DNA of 64,000 nt. It comes from an uncultured Clostridia bacterium. GTDB taxonomy: Bacteria; Bacillota; Clostridia; UBA1381. The stretch's first letter is position 1. The number at the start of each line of letters is the position of its first letter. A program made the position numbers and the translations under genes. The notes under the pieces were generated by a model. The model saw nothing but the letters and a program-made list of their open reading frames with translations. It was not told where the DNA came from and did no database searches. Where the stretch lies: NCBI GenBank assembly GCA_934444735.1, contig CAKSDE010000001.1:372001-436000 (forward strand), given 5' to 3'. Below are positions 8,055-15,369 of this stretch, piece by piece.

Positions 8055-9019
8055 GTGATATTTTAAAATTCTTTCCGGTAAGAGAAGAAGATTTGGATCA
8101 GCGTGCATATTTCAGCTCTCTTTTGGAATCGTCGGCACACGCCGGATTGATCTCGGAAAAGGAGATAATGGCTATACGCTCGGGACTTTGGGAACTGTTA
8201 AGAGAACAGGCAAAAAAGCGGTGCGGCGGTAAGAGCAGTTCTCTTCCCAAAGAGCTGGCGGAGGAATTGTTAGAGTCGATCGCTTTTGTTATCGGTGTAA
8301 AATTGAAGGCTTTTTTAACGCTTGATGAGGCGGTTTCGGCGCTTATGGCGGTGTCGGTAAAAGAACTGTTTGATGATGGTATGGAGATTGTCAGAATGAA
8401 GATGGCAAACTCGAAAAGATTACAGAATAAGATTTTAAAAAATCTTTTCAATACTCCCAATGTTTATTATAAGGCAACGGTTGCGGACGGGATAAACGGA
8501 TTTTTTAAATTATATAAGCCGCAGTTTGAGGCGCAGAATATTCACATCACCGCGGACTATCCGATATTTTTGGAAAGACCGGAATTGGACGGCGTTGAGT
8601 TTATCGAACGCTATTTAAGATACATTGATGCGGAAAATGCATTTTTGACATTATTTGATCCGTTATCTGTTCACCGCCTGATGTGTGCAGTGAAAAGCGA
8701 TTATGCCGATATACCGATAAACTTTTTTGAGCCTGTTTTTATGACGGCGGCAGGGTGCGTTATACTTGGGAAAAATCCGTCGGAGCTTAGTTTATCGCCT
8801 ACCGAGGCGGAAAGGCTCGGGAAAATGTTTTGCGGAGCGGCTCGGGAGGAAATAGATAGCGTCTTAAATGAGGTTCTTGCAAGATTGGCTAATTGCATGA
8901 AAATTCCGCCGCACTCGGAAAATTATGCGCGGCTTTCCGTAACAAAGCTTTCGGCATGGATAGAAAAATGCACGGAGCTGCAAATGAAGGACGGAATTTT
9001 TACGGCAGTGGATTTTTAA
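8051..9019 (+). CDS. DUF6179-like conserved clostridial protein
   Basis: A 322-residue soluble, mostly helical protein with no catalytic motif I can recognise. It has the composition and neighbourhood of DUF6179 proteins, which I recall beside DUF6323 in Clostridia. Recognisable blocks are SGLWELLREQAKKR near residue 50, the DYADIPINFFEPVF-type segment near 225, and SPTEAERLGKMF near 255. The chosen ATG overlaps the upstream stop by four bases; the longest open frame would add five residues without a ribosome site. Twelve bases separate its stop from the yjdF frame, so all three share one transcript. Confidence 0.78.
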   Translation: MSDILKFFPVREEDLDQRAYFSSLLESSAHAGLISEKEIMAIRSGLWELLREQAKKRCGGKSSSLPKELAEELLESIAFVIGVKLKAFLTLDEAVSALMAVSVKELFDDGMEIVRMKMANSKRLQNKILKNLFNTPNVYYKATVADGINGFFKLYKPQFEAQNIHITADYPIFLERPELDGVEFIERYLRYIDAENAFLTLFDPLSVHRLMCAVKSDYADIPINFFEPVFMTAAGCVILGKNPSELSLSPTEAERLGKMFCGAAREEIDSVLNEVLARLANCMKIPPHSENYARLSVTKLSAWIEKCTELQMKDGIFTAVDF

Positions 9020-9031
9020 GGAGAAGTAAAA

Positions 9032-9447
9032 ATGATAATACATTCGCGGTTAAATGTATTGTTTGACGATCCCTTTTGGGTAGGGATTTTTGAACGTGAA
9101 TATGAGGGAGATATGAGGCGGCGAGAGTCGTGTTCGGTGCGGAACCGAAGGATTATGAGGTGTATGAGTTTTTTATAAAAAATTACCCGCGGCTTGTGTT
9201 CAGCCCGTCTTTGGATACCGCAGTTGAGGAGGAGCGCCGAATCAATCCCAAGCGTATGCAGAGGAAAATAAAAAAGGCTACCGAAGTACGCGGCATCGGT
9301 ACATATGCACAGCAAGCGCTTAAGCTCTTGCAGGAGCAGAATAAAAAAGAACGCAAGGTAAGATCAGGAGAAGAAAGAGAAGCCGAGGCAAAAAGGCAGT
9401 TTGAACTGCGCACACAAAAGAAAAAAGAGAAACGAAAGGGACATTAG
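9032..9447 (+). pseudogene. yjdF: yjdF (DUF2992), frameshifted
   Basis: The first frame, from the ATG at 9032 with AAGGAG upstream, encodes LNVLFDDPFWVGIFEREYEGDMR, matching the N-terminus of YjdF. From about 9121 the family sequence continues one frame over: AARVVFGAEPKDYEVYEFF, then NPKRMQRKIKKA, GIGTYAQQALKLLQEQ and a basic C-terminus of FELRTQKKKEKRKGH type. Restoring one G in the GAGGCGGCGAG stretch near 9115-9123 would give the usual MRAARVVFG. Without it the first frame ends about 48 codons in. YjdF is a small basic protein often controlled by an azaaromatic-sensing riboswitch in other firmicutes; no such leader fits in the 12-base gap here. It may be a real mutation or a consensus error. 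Confidence 0.85.
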
Positions 9448-9627
9448 GGATGTTAAAAAACTCCGGAACGCAAGAAAAGAAGAAAAAAATTAAATAAAAA
9501 AACAAATGTTACAGTTCATTTTGGTTAAGGTAGAAAAATCAAAAAATATGATTTTTCAAAGTTTTTTCCTATCCCCAAAAATTAAGGGGTTGTTTAAAAA
9601 GTCGATTGACTTTTTAAACAACCCCTT
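9448..9627 (+). repeat. Dispersed 3'-UTR repeat, internally deleted copy
   Basis: Directly after the yjdF stop comes the box TTAAAAAACTCCGG-AACGCAAG, an A-rich stretch, and GTTACAGTTCATTTTGG-TAAGGTAGAAAAATC, nearly identical to 12725-12830. It then jumps from TGATTTTTCA to CTATCCCC and ends in the terminator hairpin. Compared with the full copy at 12717-13103, about 200 internal bases are missing. Confidence 0.85.
9584..9627. terminator. Bidirectional terminator of the CAATTG family (CGATTG variant)
   Basis: AAGGGGTTGTTTAAAAAGTC is inverted after a short ATTG centre. It separates the convergent yjdF cassette (plus) and glycosidase-like gene (minus). Confidence 0.85.
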
Positions 9628-9649
9628 TAGCGCTTTTGTATCAAGGCAT

Positions 9650-11125
9650 TCATTCGGCGGATTTTGCGTAAATTTCGGCATATTCAAGCTTACAGGCTTT
9701 TTTTATTCTGATTTCCGCCGTCAAATGATTCCCAAAGCTTTCAGATTCAATCAAAAATGCGTACCAATTCTTTTTGTATATGTTATAATCGGGGATTGCT
9801 TTTGCTGCTTTTACAGGTTTACCATTGACAAATATTTCAAATTCATCGGCGTTCAGCTTTTCATGGCACCCGAGCTGTAACAGCACAAAATCACCCGATA
9901 AATCTCCTGCGGAAATTCGGATTGTTTCAAATAGGCTCCCGTCAAATATAATCGGAAGTCTGCAATTAACCCGTTCCCAGTAATTCGGGCAATCATCATA
10001 TGTCAAAGGGTATCGCCGCGGATATTTTTTCAGCTTTGATAAATCGCCGGCGGACTCTAAAAATTTATGCGGAACGGGCCTTACGGCAGTATCGTGCAGA
10101 ACCGAATTTAGTCCCGATTCGGTCAAATCAAAGTAATTATACAAATAAATAAAATCCGCGCCTCTTGAAATCGCTGATGCCGCTTGACCGAATGCCATAT
10201 CGACATTGCTCATAACAGATGATGCCGATTCATGGCTGCTTCTTACCAAAATCTGCTGTCCGGCAGCAAACGGAATGTTTCCGAGGATTGATTTCCAAAA
10301 TTCAATCGGTATATTTGTTGTAACGGTTTCCCATCTTTGGATTGCGCAAACGGAATCAATAAGCCCTTCTTTTGCCCATGCTGCAATATCAAGCCCGGCC
10401 TCATAATTTGTTTTTGGTTCGGGAGCGGCAATAATTGAAATCGGGATTTTATGACCGTATCTATCCTCTGCCTCCGTTATAATCGACTTGACATTTTTCA
10501 TAAATTCGGTCATTATATTGCGGTTTTCGCGCCCGGGGACAAAGAGCAAAAGCTCACGCATGAAATCAAGCTCTATTCCGTCAGGATCATATCTTTCCAA
10601 TGTCTCTTTTAAGTATGAATATGCGAACGTACGAACGCGCTCATCTGCATAGTTAAGGCATTTGCCGAAATAATCCGGCTCTCTGTAAGGCTGTCTCCAC
10701 AGTTCGCGGTGCTTTTCGATATTGGAATTTTTGCGTATATTAAATTTCTCAAAATTGAAATGGCAATCATTTATTCTGAAAGAAATCCATGCTTTTTTGC
10801 CGATTTCATGCAAAGCGTCAATCCAGATCTTGTACATATCAAGCTTTTTGACGGTAAAAATATCATGTGCTGTTTTTGCAAACGAGTTCTTATAATCTAC
10901 TTTATATCCGTTTTCTTCCTCATGATAATATTTTTCGGTGAAGCTTTCCAGAACTTTTGACGGAAAACTTGAAACGGTTCCGTTTACGTTCATTGCAAAA
11001 TCGGTTATTGCAGTATCTTTGTACTGATATATAAAAAACTTTAATGTCTTTTCGGTCACATCAATATTGTTTTCATATCTTGTCCAGAAAAAATGAATCC
11101 AATCCTCGTTGAACATAACTCTCAT
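9650..11125 (-). CDS. Cytoplasmic TIM-barrel glycoside-hydrolase-like protein
   Basis: A 491-residue protein with no signal peptide. Residues 90-350 read like a (beta/alpha)8 glycosidase barrel: a KKAWISFRIND strand, DPDGIELDFMREL near residues 185-197 (two acidic residues at a strand end, a typical catalytic position), then ISIIAAPEP and an ISRGADFIYLYNYFD strand. The last 110 residues form a beta-sandwich with FVNGKPV and IYKKNWYAFLI. It resembles uncharacterised 'family 10-like' glycosyl hydrolases of gut bacteria; I cannot assign a CAZy family. It lies divergent from the ACT-MBL gene, with a consensus promoter at 11158-11186. Cytoplasmic location suggests action on imported oligosaccharides. 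Confidence 0.75.
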   Translation of the reverse strand: MRVMFNEDWIHFFWTRYENNIDVTEKTLKFFIYQYKDTAITDFAMNVNGTVSSFPSKVLESFTEKYYHEEENGYKVDYKNSFAKTAHDIFTVKKLDMYKIWIDALHEIGKKAWISFRINDCHFNFEKFNIRKNSNIEKHRELWRQPYREPDYFGKCLNYADERVRTFAYSYLKETLERYDPDGIELDFMRELLLFVPGRENRNIMTEFMKNVKSIITEAEDRYGHKIPISIIAAPEPKTNYEAGLDIAAWAKEGLIDSVCAIQRWETVTTNIPIEFWKSILGNIPFAAGQQILVRSSHESASSVMSNVDMAFGQAASAISRGADFIYLYNYFDLTESGLNSVLHDTAVRPVPHKFLESAGDLSKLKKYPRRYPLTYDDCPNYWERVNCRLPIIFDGSLFETIRISAGDLSGDFVLLQLGCHEKLNADEFEIFVNGKPVKAAKAIPDYNIYKKNWYAFLIESESFGNHLTAEIRIKKACKLEYAEIYAKSAE

Positions 11126-11157
11126 GTATTATGTCACTCCCTATATTTAATACGGCT

Positions 11158-11186
11158 ATTATATCATTATTGCAAATTTCTGTCAA
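11158..11186 (-). promoter_or_regulatory. Promoter of the glycosidase-like gene (divergent pair)
   Basis: Minus-strand TTGACA (11181-11186), 17-base spacer, TATAAT (11158-11163). Its -35 lies only 19 bases from the -35 of the opposing promoter. Confidence 0.85.
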
Positions 11187-11205
11187 TATAAAAGGTGGGC
11201 GGTAC

Positions 11206-11234
11206 TTGACAAACTTTTTCAAAAATGATATAAT
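11206..11234 (+). promoter_or_regulatory. Promoter of the ACT-MBL gene (divergent pair)
   Basis: TTGACA (11206-11211), 17-base spacer, TATAAT (11229-11234); the start codon lies 40 bases downstream. Confidence 0.87.
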
Positions 11235-11273
11235 AAATCGCTTATACAGGTAAAATACGAAGAGGTGTTCAAG

Positions 11274-12713
11274 GTGAAGAAAACATTTGTTACGGTTATG
11301 CCGAACCATATCGGTGCATTTTTAAAGGCAAGCCGTTGTTTTGAGGAAATCGGAGTTAATATCACGCGTGTGAGCTATAATAAGGCGGTGGACTCGCATA
11401 TGCTTTTTATAGACGCGGAGGGTACAAAGGAACAGCTTCAAATGGCAGACGAAAAGCTTACTCAGATAGGGTATCTGCAATGCGATGAGGACGGCAGAAG
11501 TGTTATTCTGATAGAGTTCAGACTGCGTGATGTCCCGGGAAGTGTTACAAAGGTTCTGGAGGTAATAAGCGAATTTAATTTTAATATTTCATATTTGAGT
11601 TCGCAGGAAAACGGCTCGGATTATCAATATTTCAAGATGGGGATAGTTGCTGGTGACTCGGAAAAACTCAATGAATTTCTAAATGAGGCTGCGAAGCTCT
11701 GCGAGGTTAGAGTTATAGACTATAATCATGCGGATAAAATATATGATAACAGCCTGTTTTATATGCATTTCGTTAACGAGCTTTCATCGCTTATGCAAAT
11801 TTCGGCAGATTCAAGGGACGCGCTCCTGGTAAATACAAATCTTGCAATGCAGCAGCTTGATGAATCGGGAGTGTCGCCGTATCGTACATTTGACAGCATA
11901 AGCCGTTTCTGCGAGCTGCTCTCAAAAGCGCGCGGTGCGGATTTTGCGCCGAGAATTTCAGAACATAAAATTACCGAAAAGACTGATATTATATTGATTG
12001 AGCCGCCGTGCGGAAGTAATACGGCGATAATCAGGAGCGGCGGAAAATATTTATTTGTGGATACGGGATATGCCTACTGCGCGGCGGAAATGAAGCACAT
12101 ATTTTCCGAAATTATTCCGAATTTTGAAAAAAGCGAAAAACAGGTTTTTGTAACTCACGCCGATGTTGATCATTGCGGTTTGCTGCCTATGTTTGATACG
12201 GTTTATGCAAGCAGGGCGACGGCGGAGTGCTTAAAATTGGAGTATGAGCACGGGAATGGGTACCGTGAGCAGAATCCGCTGCATAAGCCTTATATTCAAA
12301 TCTGCAAAATACTTACCTCGTATCAGCCGACCGATCCTAAAAAAGTCAAAGTCGTGGGCGGAGATATGCCTGATGAGGGAGTGCTTGTAAAAACAGGGAT
12401 TTTTGATTTTGAAGATCTTCACTTTGAGCTTTATCAAGGCGGAGGAGGTCATTTGACGGGAGAGTCGGTTTTGATAGATTATGAAAATCACGTGGTATTC
12501 AGCGGTGACGTTTTTGTGAACATGAAGGATATGACGGCGCAGCAGGCGCAGTATAATCACTATGCACCGATACTGATGACATCGGTCGATACCGATCCTA
12601 AGCTTTGCGCCCAAGAGCGCCGTGCGATATTTGCGCGCCTGGGAGCCGGAACATGGCAGATATTCGGTGGACACGGCGGCAAAAAGACATACTGTGTAAA
12701 GCCTACCGAATAA
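11274..12713 (+). CDS. Tandem ACT domains fused to a metallo-beta-lactamase-fold hydrolase
   Basis: Residues 1-70 and 78-155 each look like an ACT domain (VMPNHIGAFLKASRCFEEIGVNI; RLRDVPGSVTKVLEVISEFNFNI), a fold that binds amino acids and regulates enzymes. From about residue 235 an MBL fold follows: THADVDHCG at 294-302, then GGHLTGES, FSGDVF and a last FGGHGGKK. The usual HxHxDH is HADVDH here, so the second histidine is Asp297, while Asp299 and His300 remain. That pattern occurs in some MBL subfamilies, but it makes metal content uncertain. I start at the GTG at 11274 because AGAGGTG lies about 7 bases upstream. Its metabolic role is unknown; the ACT pair suggests allosteric control by an amino acid. 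Confidence 0.85.
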   Translation: MKKTFVTVMPNHIGAFLKASRCFEEIGVNITRVSYNKAVDSHMLFIDAEGTKEQLQMADEKLTQIGYLQCDEDGRSVILIEFRLRDVPGSVTKVLEVISEFNFNISYLSSQENGSDYQYFKMGIVAGDSEKLNEFLNEAAKLCEVRVIDYNHADKIYDNSLFYMHFVNELSSLMQISADSRDALLVNTNLAMQQLDESGVSPYRTFDSISRFCELLSKARGADFAPRISEHKITEKTDIILIEPPCGSNTAIIRSGGKYLFVDTGYAYCAAEMKHIFSEIIPNFEKSEKQVFVTHADVDHCGLLPMFDTVYASRATAECLKLEYEHGNGYREQNPLHKPYIQICKILTSYQPTDPKKVKVVGGDMPDEGVLVKTGIFDFEDLHFELYQGGGGHLTGESVLIDYENHVVFSGDVFVNMKDMTAQQAQYNHYAPILMTSVDTDPKLCAQERRAIFARLGAGTWQIFGGHGGKKTYCVKPTE

Positions 12714-12716
12714 AAA

Positions 12717-13103
12717 GGGGCTGCAAAAAAACTCCGGAACGCAAGAAAAGAAGAAAAAAATTAAATTAAAAAAACAAAAGTTACAGTTCATTTTGGCTAA
12801 GGTAGAAAAATCAAAAAATATGATTTTTCATAAAATTATTCTTTTCTTGCTATCAACAAACTGAGCCACTTGGTCGTCGAAACAAGTGACATATATTCAA
12901 TCGCAAATTAAAAATTCACGATTGAATCATTACGCTGTTTCTCCTCTTTCCCCAAAACCTTTGGTTTTCGGGAACCCTATAGATGTACACCGTCGGGTAA
13001 CCCAAAGCAAAAGCTTTGGCTCAGTTTGTTAATTCTAAAGCTTTTTTTCTATCCCCTATAAGCAAAGGCTGTTAAAAAAATCAATTGATTTTTTTAACAG
13101 CCC
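12717..13103 (+). repeat. Dispersed 3'-UTR repeat, longest copy
   Basis: It begins four bases after the ACT-MBL stop. In order it holds GGGGCTGC and the CTCCGGAACGCAAG box; the GTTACAGTTCATTTTGG block; an inner inverted repeat CAACAAACTGAGCCA/GGCTCAGTTTGTT (12852-12870 and 13017-13031); an innermost ATTCAATCG/CGATTGAAT hairpin (12896-12930); and a final CAATTG terminator. No open frame or promoter stands out in this 409-base gap. The nested arms suggest either a MITE or a structured RNA tail. Confidence 0.82.
13067..13102. terminator. CAATTG-type bidirectional terminator
   Basis: Perfect palindrome: GGCTGTTAAAAAAATCAA and its inverse meet at the centre. It ends both the ACT-MBL gene and the convergent GH130 gene. 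Confidence 0.87.
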
Positions 13104-13122
13104 ATTTTATAATTATATTATT

Positions 13123-14115
13123 TTATATACATAATGAAATTAAATCATTAACATTTGCTGTTGCCATACATTCAACTGTATCGGATGCGCCGTAATAGAT
13201 TTTTACCTCGCCGTCATCTTCAAGAATCATACCGCCGGGGAATATTACATTGGTTCTGAAACCTTCGTCCGTTTCGTAAATTTCTTCGGGAGCGATAAGC
13301 GGCAGTTTGGACATGCCGATTATTTTTTCGGGATTATCCGAATCCAACAGCATAATACCGGCGCAGTAGCGCTTTTGCCAAATATCTTCCCAACCGTTTT
13401 TACCTCTTGATTTATCTATATCCACCGCATGGAAGAGCGTAAGCCAACCTTTGTCGGTCTTTATAGGCGGTGCGCCGGGACCTACTTTGTCGTTGGCATA
13501 GGGTACATTTTCAACAGCCAAAAGAAGCTCTTGATCGCCCCAGTATCGTAAATCGGGAGATTTTCCGATCCATAAGTCAAAACGGTCGATACCGCCTCTC
13601 GAATATACCGGAAAAGGCCGTTCAAGACGAGTATACTTGCCGTTGATTTTTTGAGGAAAAAGCACAAGATTTCGGTTGTCGGGAATACTTAAGCTTAAAA
13701 TTTCGATTCCCGAGAAATCTTTTTTTACGCGCCCGACACCGCCGCGCATTCCGTGCGTTGTATCAAACGCAAAACACATATAAAGCTCATCATCGATGAC
13801 GGTGAGCCGCGGATCGTAGAGCTTGATGCAGGATTTTATACCAAGCTTTTCCAAAGTCATAAAAGGCTCTTTTTCAACTTGCCAATCAATGCCGTTTGCG
13901 GAAAAAGCTATTCCGAGAACACATCTGTCAAAGCCGGAACCGTTAAATTCGTAGTCATTTCTGAATATCATGACATATCTGCCCTGATATTTTACAACAC
14001 CGGCATTGAAAATACAGTCTGCCGGGTAGGGAATATCCTTTTTTGAAAGTACAATCCCATGCTTTTTGATAACCGGACTTGACTTCAATTCCGGCAACAT
14101 TTGTCCTTTATTCAT
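13123..14115 (-). CDS. Glycoside hydrolase family 130 protein (mannoside phosphorylase/hydrolase type)
   Basis: A 330-residue cytoplasmic protein with five-bladed propeller features of GH130: FNAGVVKYQGRYVMIFRNDY near residue 32, LYDPRLTVIDDELYM near 97, DLWIGKSPDLRYWG near 185, the family hallmark VGPGAPPIKTDKGWLTLFH near 218, and NVIFPGGMILEDDGEVKIYYGASD near the end. GH130 enzymes mostly phosphorolyse beta-mannosides such as mannosyl-glucose, mannosyl-GlcNAc or beta-1,2- or beta-1,4-mannooligosaccharides; specificity is not readable here. The start at MNKGQM is supported by GGAGA upstream; the longer frame has none. It follows an AraC gene on the same strand but has its own promoter at 14183-14211. 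Confidence 0.92.
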   Translation of the reverse strand: MNKGQMLPELKSSPVIKKHGIVLSKKDIPYPADCIFNAGVVKYQGRYVMIFRNDYEFNGSGFDRCVLGIAFSANGIDWQVEKEPFMTLEKLGIKSCIKLYDPRLTVIDDELYMCFAFDTTHGMRGGVGRVKKDFSGIEILSLSIPDNRNLVLFPQKINGKYTRLERPFPVYSRGGIDRFDLWIGKSPDLRYWGDQELLLAVENVPYANDKVGPGAPPIKTDKGWLTLFHAVDIDKSRGKNGWEDIWQKRYCAGIMLLDSDNPEKIIGMSKLPLIAPEEIYETDEGFRTNVIFPGGMILEDDGEVKIYYGASDTVECMATANVNDLISLCI

Positions 14116-14182
14116 ATTATTCTCCATTCTGCCGTGGGTGTGCGGCATGTTGTTATCGGTAATATGAAAATGGTATAGGTAT

Positions 14183-14211
14183 ATTTTATCATTCAAAAAA
14201 CTTATAGTCAA
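14183..14211 (-). promoter_or_regulatory. Promoter of the GH130 gene
   Basis: Minus-strand TTGACT (14206-14211), 17-base spacer, TAAAAT (14183-14188), between the AraC stop and the GH130 start. Confidence 0.75.
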
Positions 14212-14241
14212 GTATTATTTTGAAAAAATGTATATAAAAAA

Positions 14242-15099
14242 TCATGCGTGAGACTTGTTAATTTTTCCTATCATGTCAGATTTGTATTCCATAGGCGTCT
14301 TTGACATTGTTTTTTTGAAAATCAGCATAAAGTATTCGACAGAGTTGTAACCGCAGGAAAAAGCTATTTCCTTGACGGAAAAGTCGGAGTTTATCAATAG
14401 CTTGCAGGCATGGCGGATTCGTATTTTGTTCAGATATTCATTAAAGGAAAGCCCGGTACTTTTCTTAAAAAGCTTCCCGAGATAGTCGGTGGAAAGATTT
14501 AAAACTCCCGCAAGCCCCGAGAGCGAGAGATCCTCCTTAAAATCCTTTATTATTATGCCGATTGCGCGCTGAATTGCGTCTGACGGGAGCGAAAATGAGG
14601 AAATATCCGAATATCTTAAAATCATAATTATTATATCCGATATCAGATGCTTTGTGCGTATATCGTAAAAATCCGGCTCATTTTCCTGCTCGGATTTGAT
14701 TATCTCCGCCTGATGCACGGCATATGCAAGATCTTTTTCGTCAAAGCGGCACATCGGGCGGATTGTAGGTATCAAAAGAAAGCCGGTGAGCTGCGGCTGC
14801 AAAAAGTTCGGATCAAAACGGATTTTTATGATACGTGTATCTTCAAGCATTTTGAGCGAGTGAATATCGTTATACGTAAATATATGTATACTGCCTTTTT
14901 TATCGATATAAAGGGTGTCGTTATAGATATGCTCCACAAGCCCGTCACTGATTAGTTCAAGTTCAAAGTGGTCGTGTGAGTGGGGAGGAAAGTATGTGCC
15001 TTTGGGTTTTATTTCGTCGGTGATAATAAACCCGTCTTTTAGGTAAGTATTGGTTTCTATGGGAAATATTTGTTTTATTTCCAATTGTTTTTTATTCAT
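14242..15099 (-). CDS. AraC family transcriptional regulator
   Basis: A 285-residue protein. The N-terminal half is a cupin-like sensor (FPPHSHDHFELELISDGLVEHIY near residue 40). The C-terminal half holds two HTH motifs: DLSLSGLAGVLNLSTDYLGKLFKK near 195 and FSVKEIAFSCGYNSVEYFMLIFKK near 245, ending in TPMEYKSD. Such regulators usually sense sugars and activate nearby carbohydrate genes. AGGAGGT precedes MNKKQLE, so I take the start 10 codons inside the open frame. It sits back to back with the 17-kb surface-polysaccharide locus and upstream of GH130; both are natural targets. The 270 bases to the next gene hold one promoter (15271-15299) and no other recognisable feature. Confidence 0.93.
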   Translation of the reverse strand: MNKKQLEIKQIFPIETNTYLKDGFIITDEIKPKGTYFPPHSHDHFELELISDGLVEHIYNDTLYIDKKGSIHIFTYNDIHSLKMLEDTRIIKIRFDPNFLQPQLTGFLLIPTIRPMCRFDEKDLAYAVHQAEIIKSEQENEPDFYDIRTKHLISDIIIMILRYSDISSFSLPSDAIQRAIGIIIKDFKEDLSLSGLAGVLNLSTDYLGKLFKKSTGLSFNEYLNKIRIRHACKLLINSDFSVKEIAFSCGYNSVEYFMLIFKKTMSKTPMEYKSDMIGKINKSHA

Positions 15100-15270
15100 A
15101 AGTACCTCCTGTTTGTATATATTTACCATGATTTAGAACTGTGAAAAATACACAAAAATATAATTTTGTTTTTATATAATATGTTTTTCTCACGCTTTTT
15201 TTAATCCTTTTTTTGGAAGTTAAATAAGCCAAATGTCGGATTTCTTTAATTATATCACTGTTTAATACAA

Positions 15271-15299
15271 TTTACAAGAAAAACTTTCTCTGTTATAAT
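15271..15299 (+). promoter_or_regulatory. Promoter of the surface-polysaccharide locus
   Basis: TTTACA (15271-15276), 17-base spacer, TATAAT (15294-15299), 70 bases before the first beta-helix gene. The imperfect -35 fits activation by the divergent AraC protein. Confidence 0.7.
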
Positions 15300-15369
15300 T
15301 AAATTGGGTGAACAAAATATGAAATGGTATGTCATATATGAAAAATGAAACGGCAGAGAGGAGAATGAT

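Noticed and set aside
12231..12791. 186-codon open frame on the minus strand
   Set aside because: It lies opposite the MBL domain and the repeat, is Phe/Cys/Ile-rich, has no ribosome site and is an antisense shadow.
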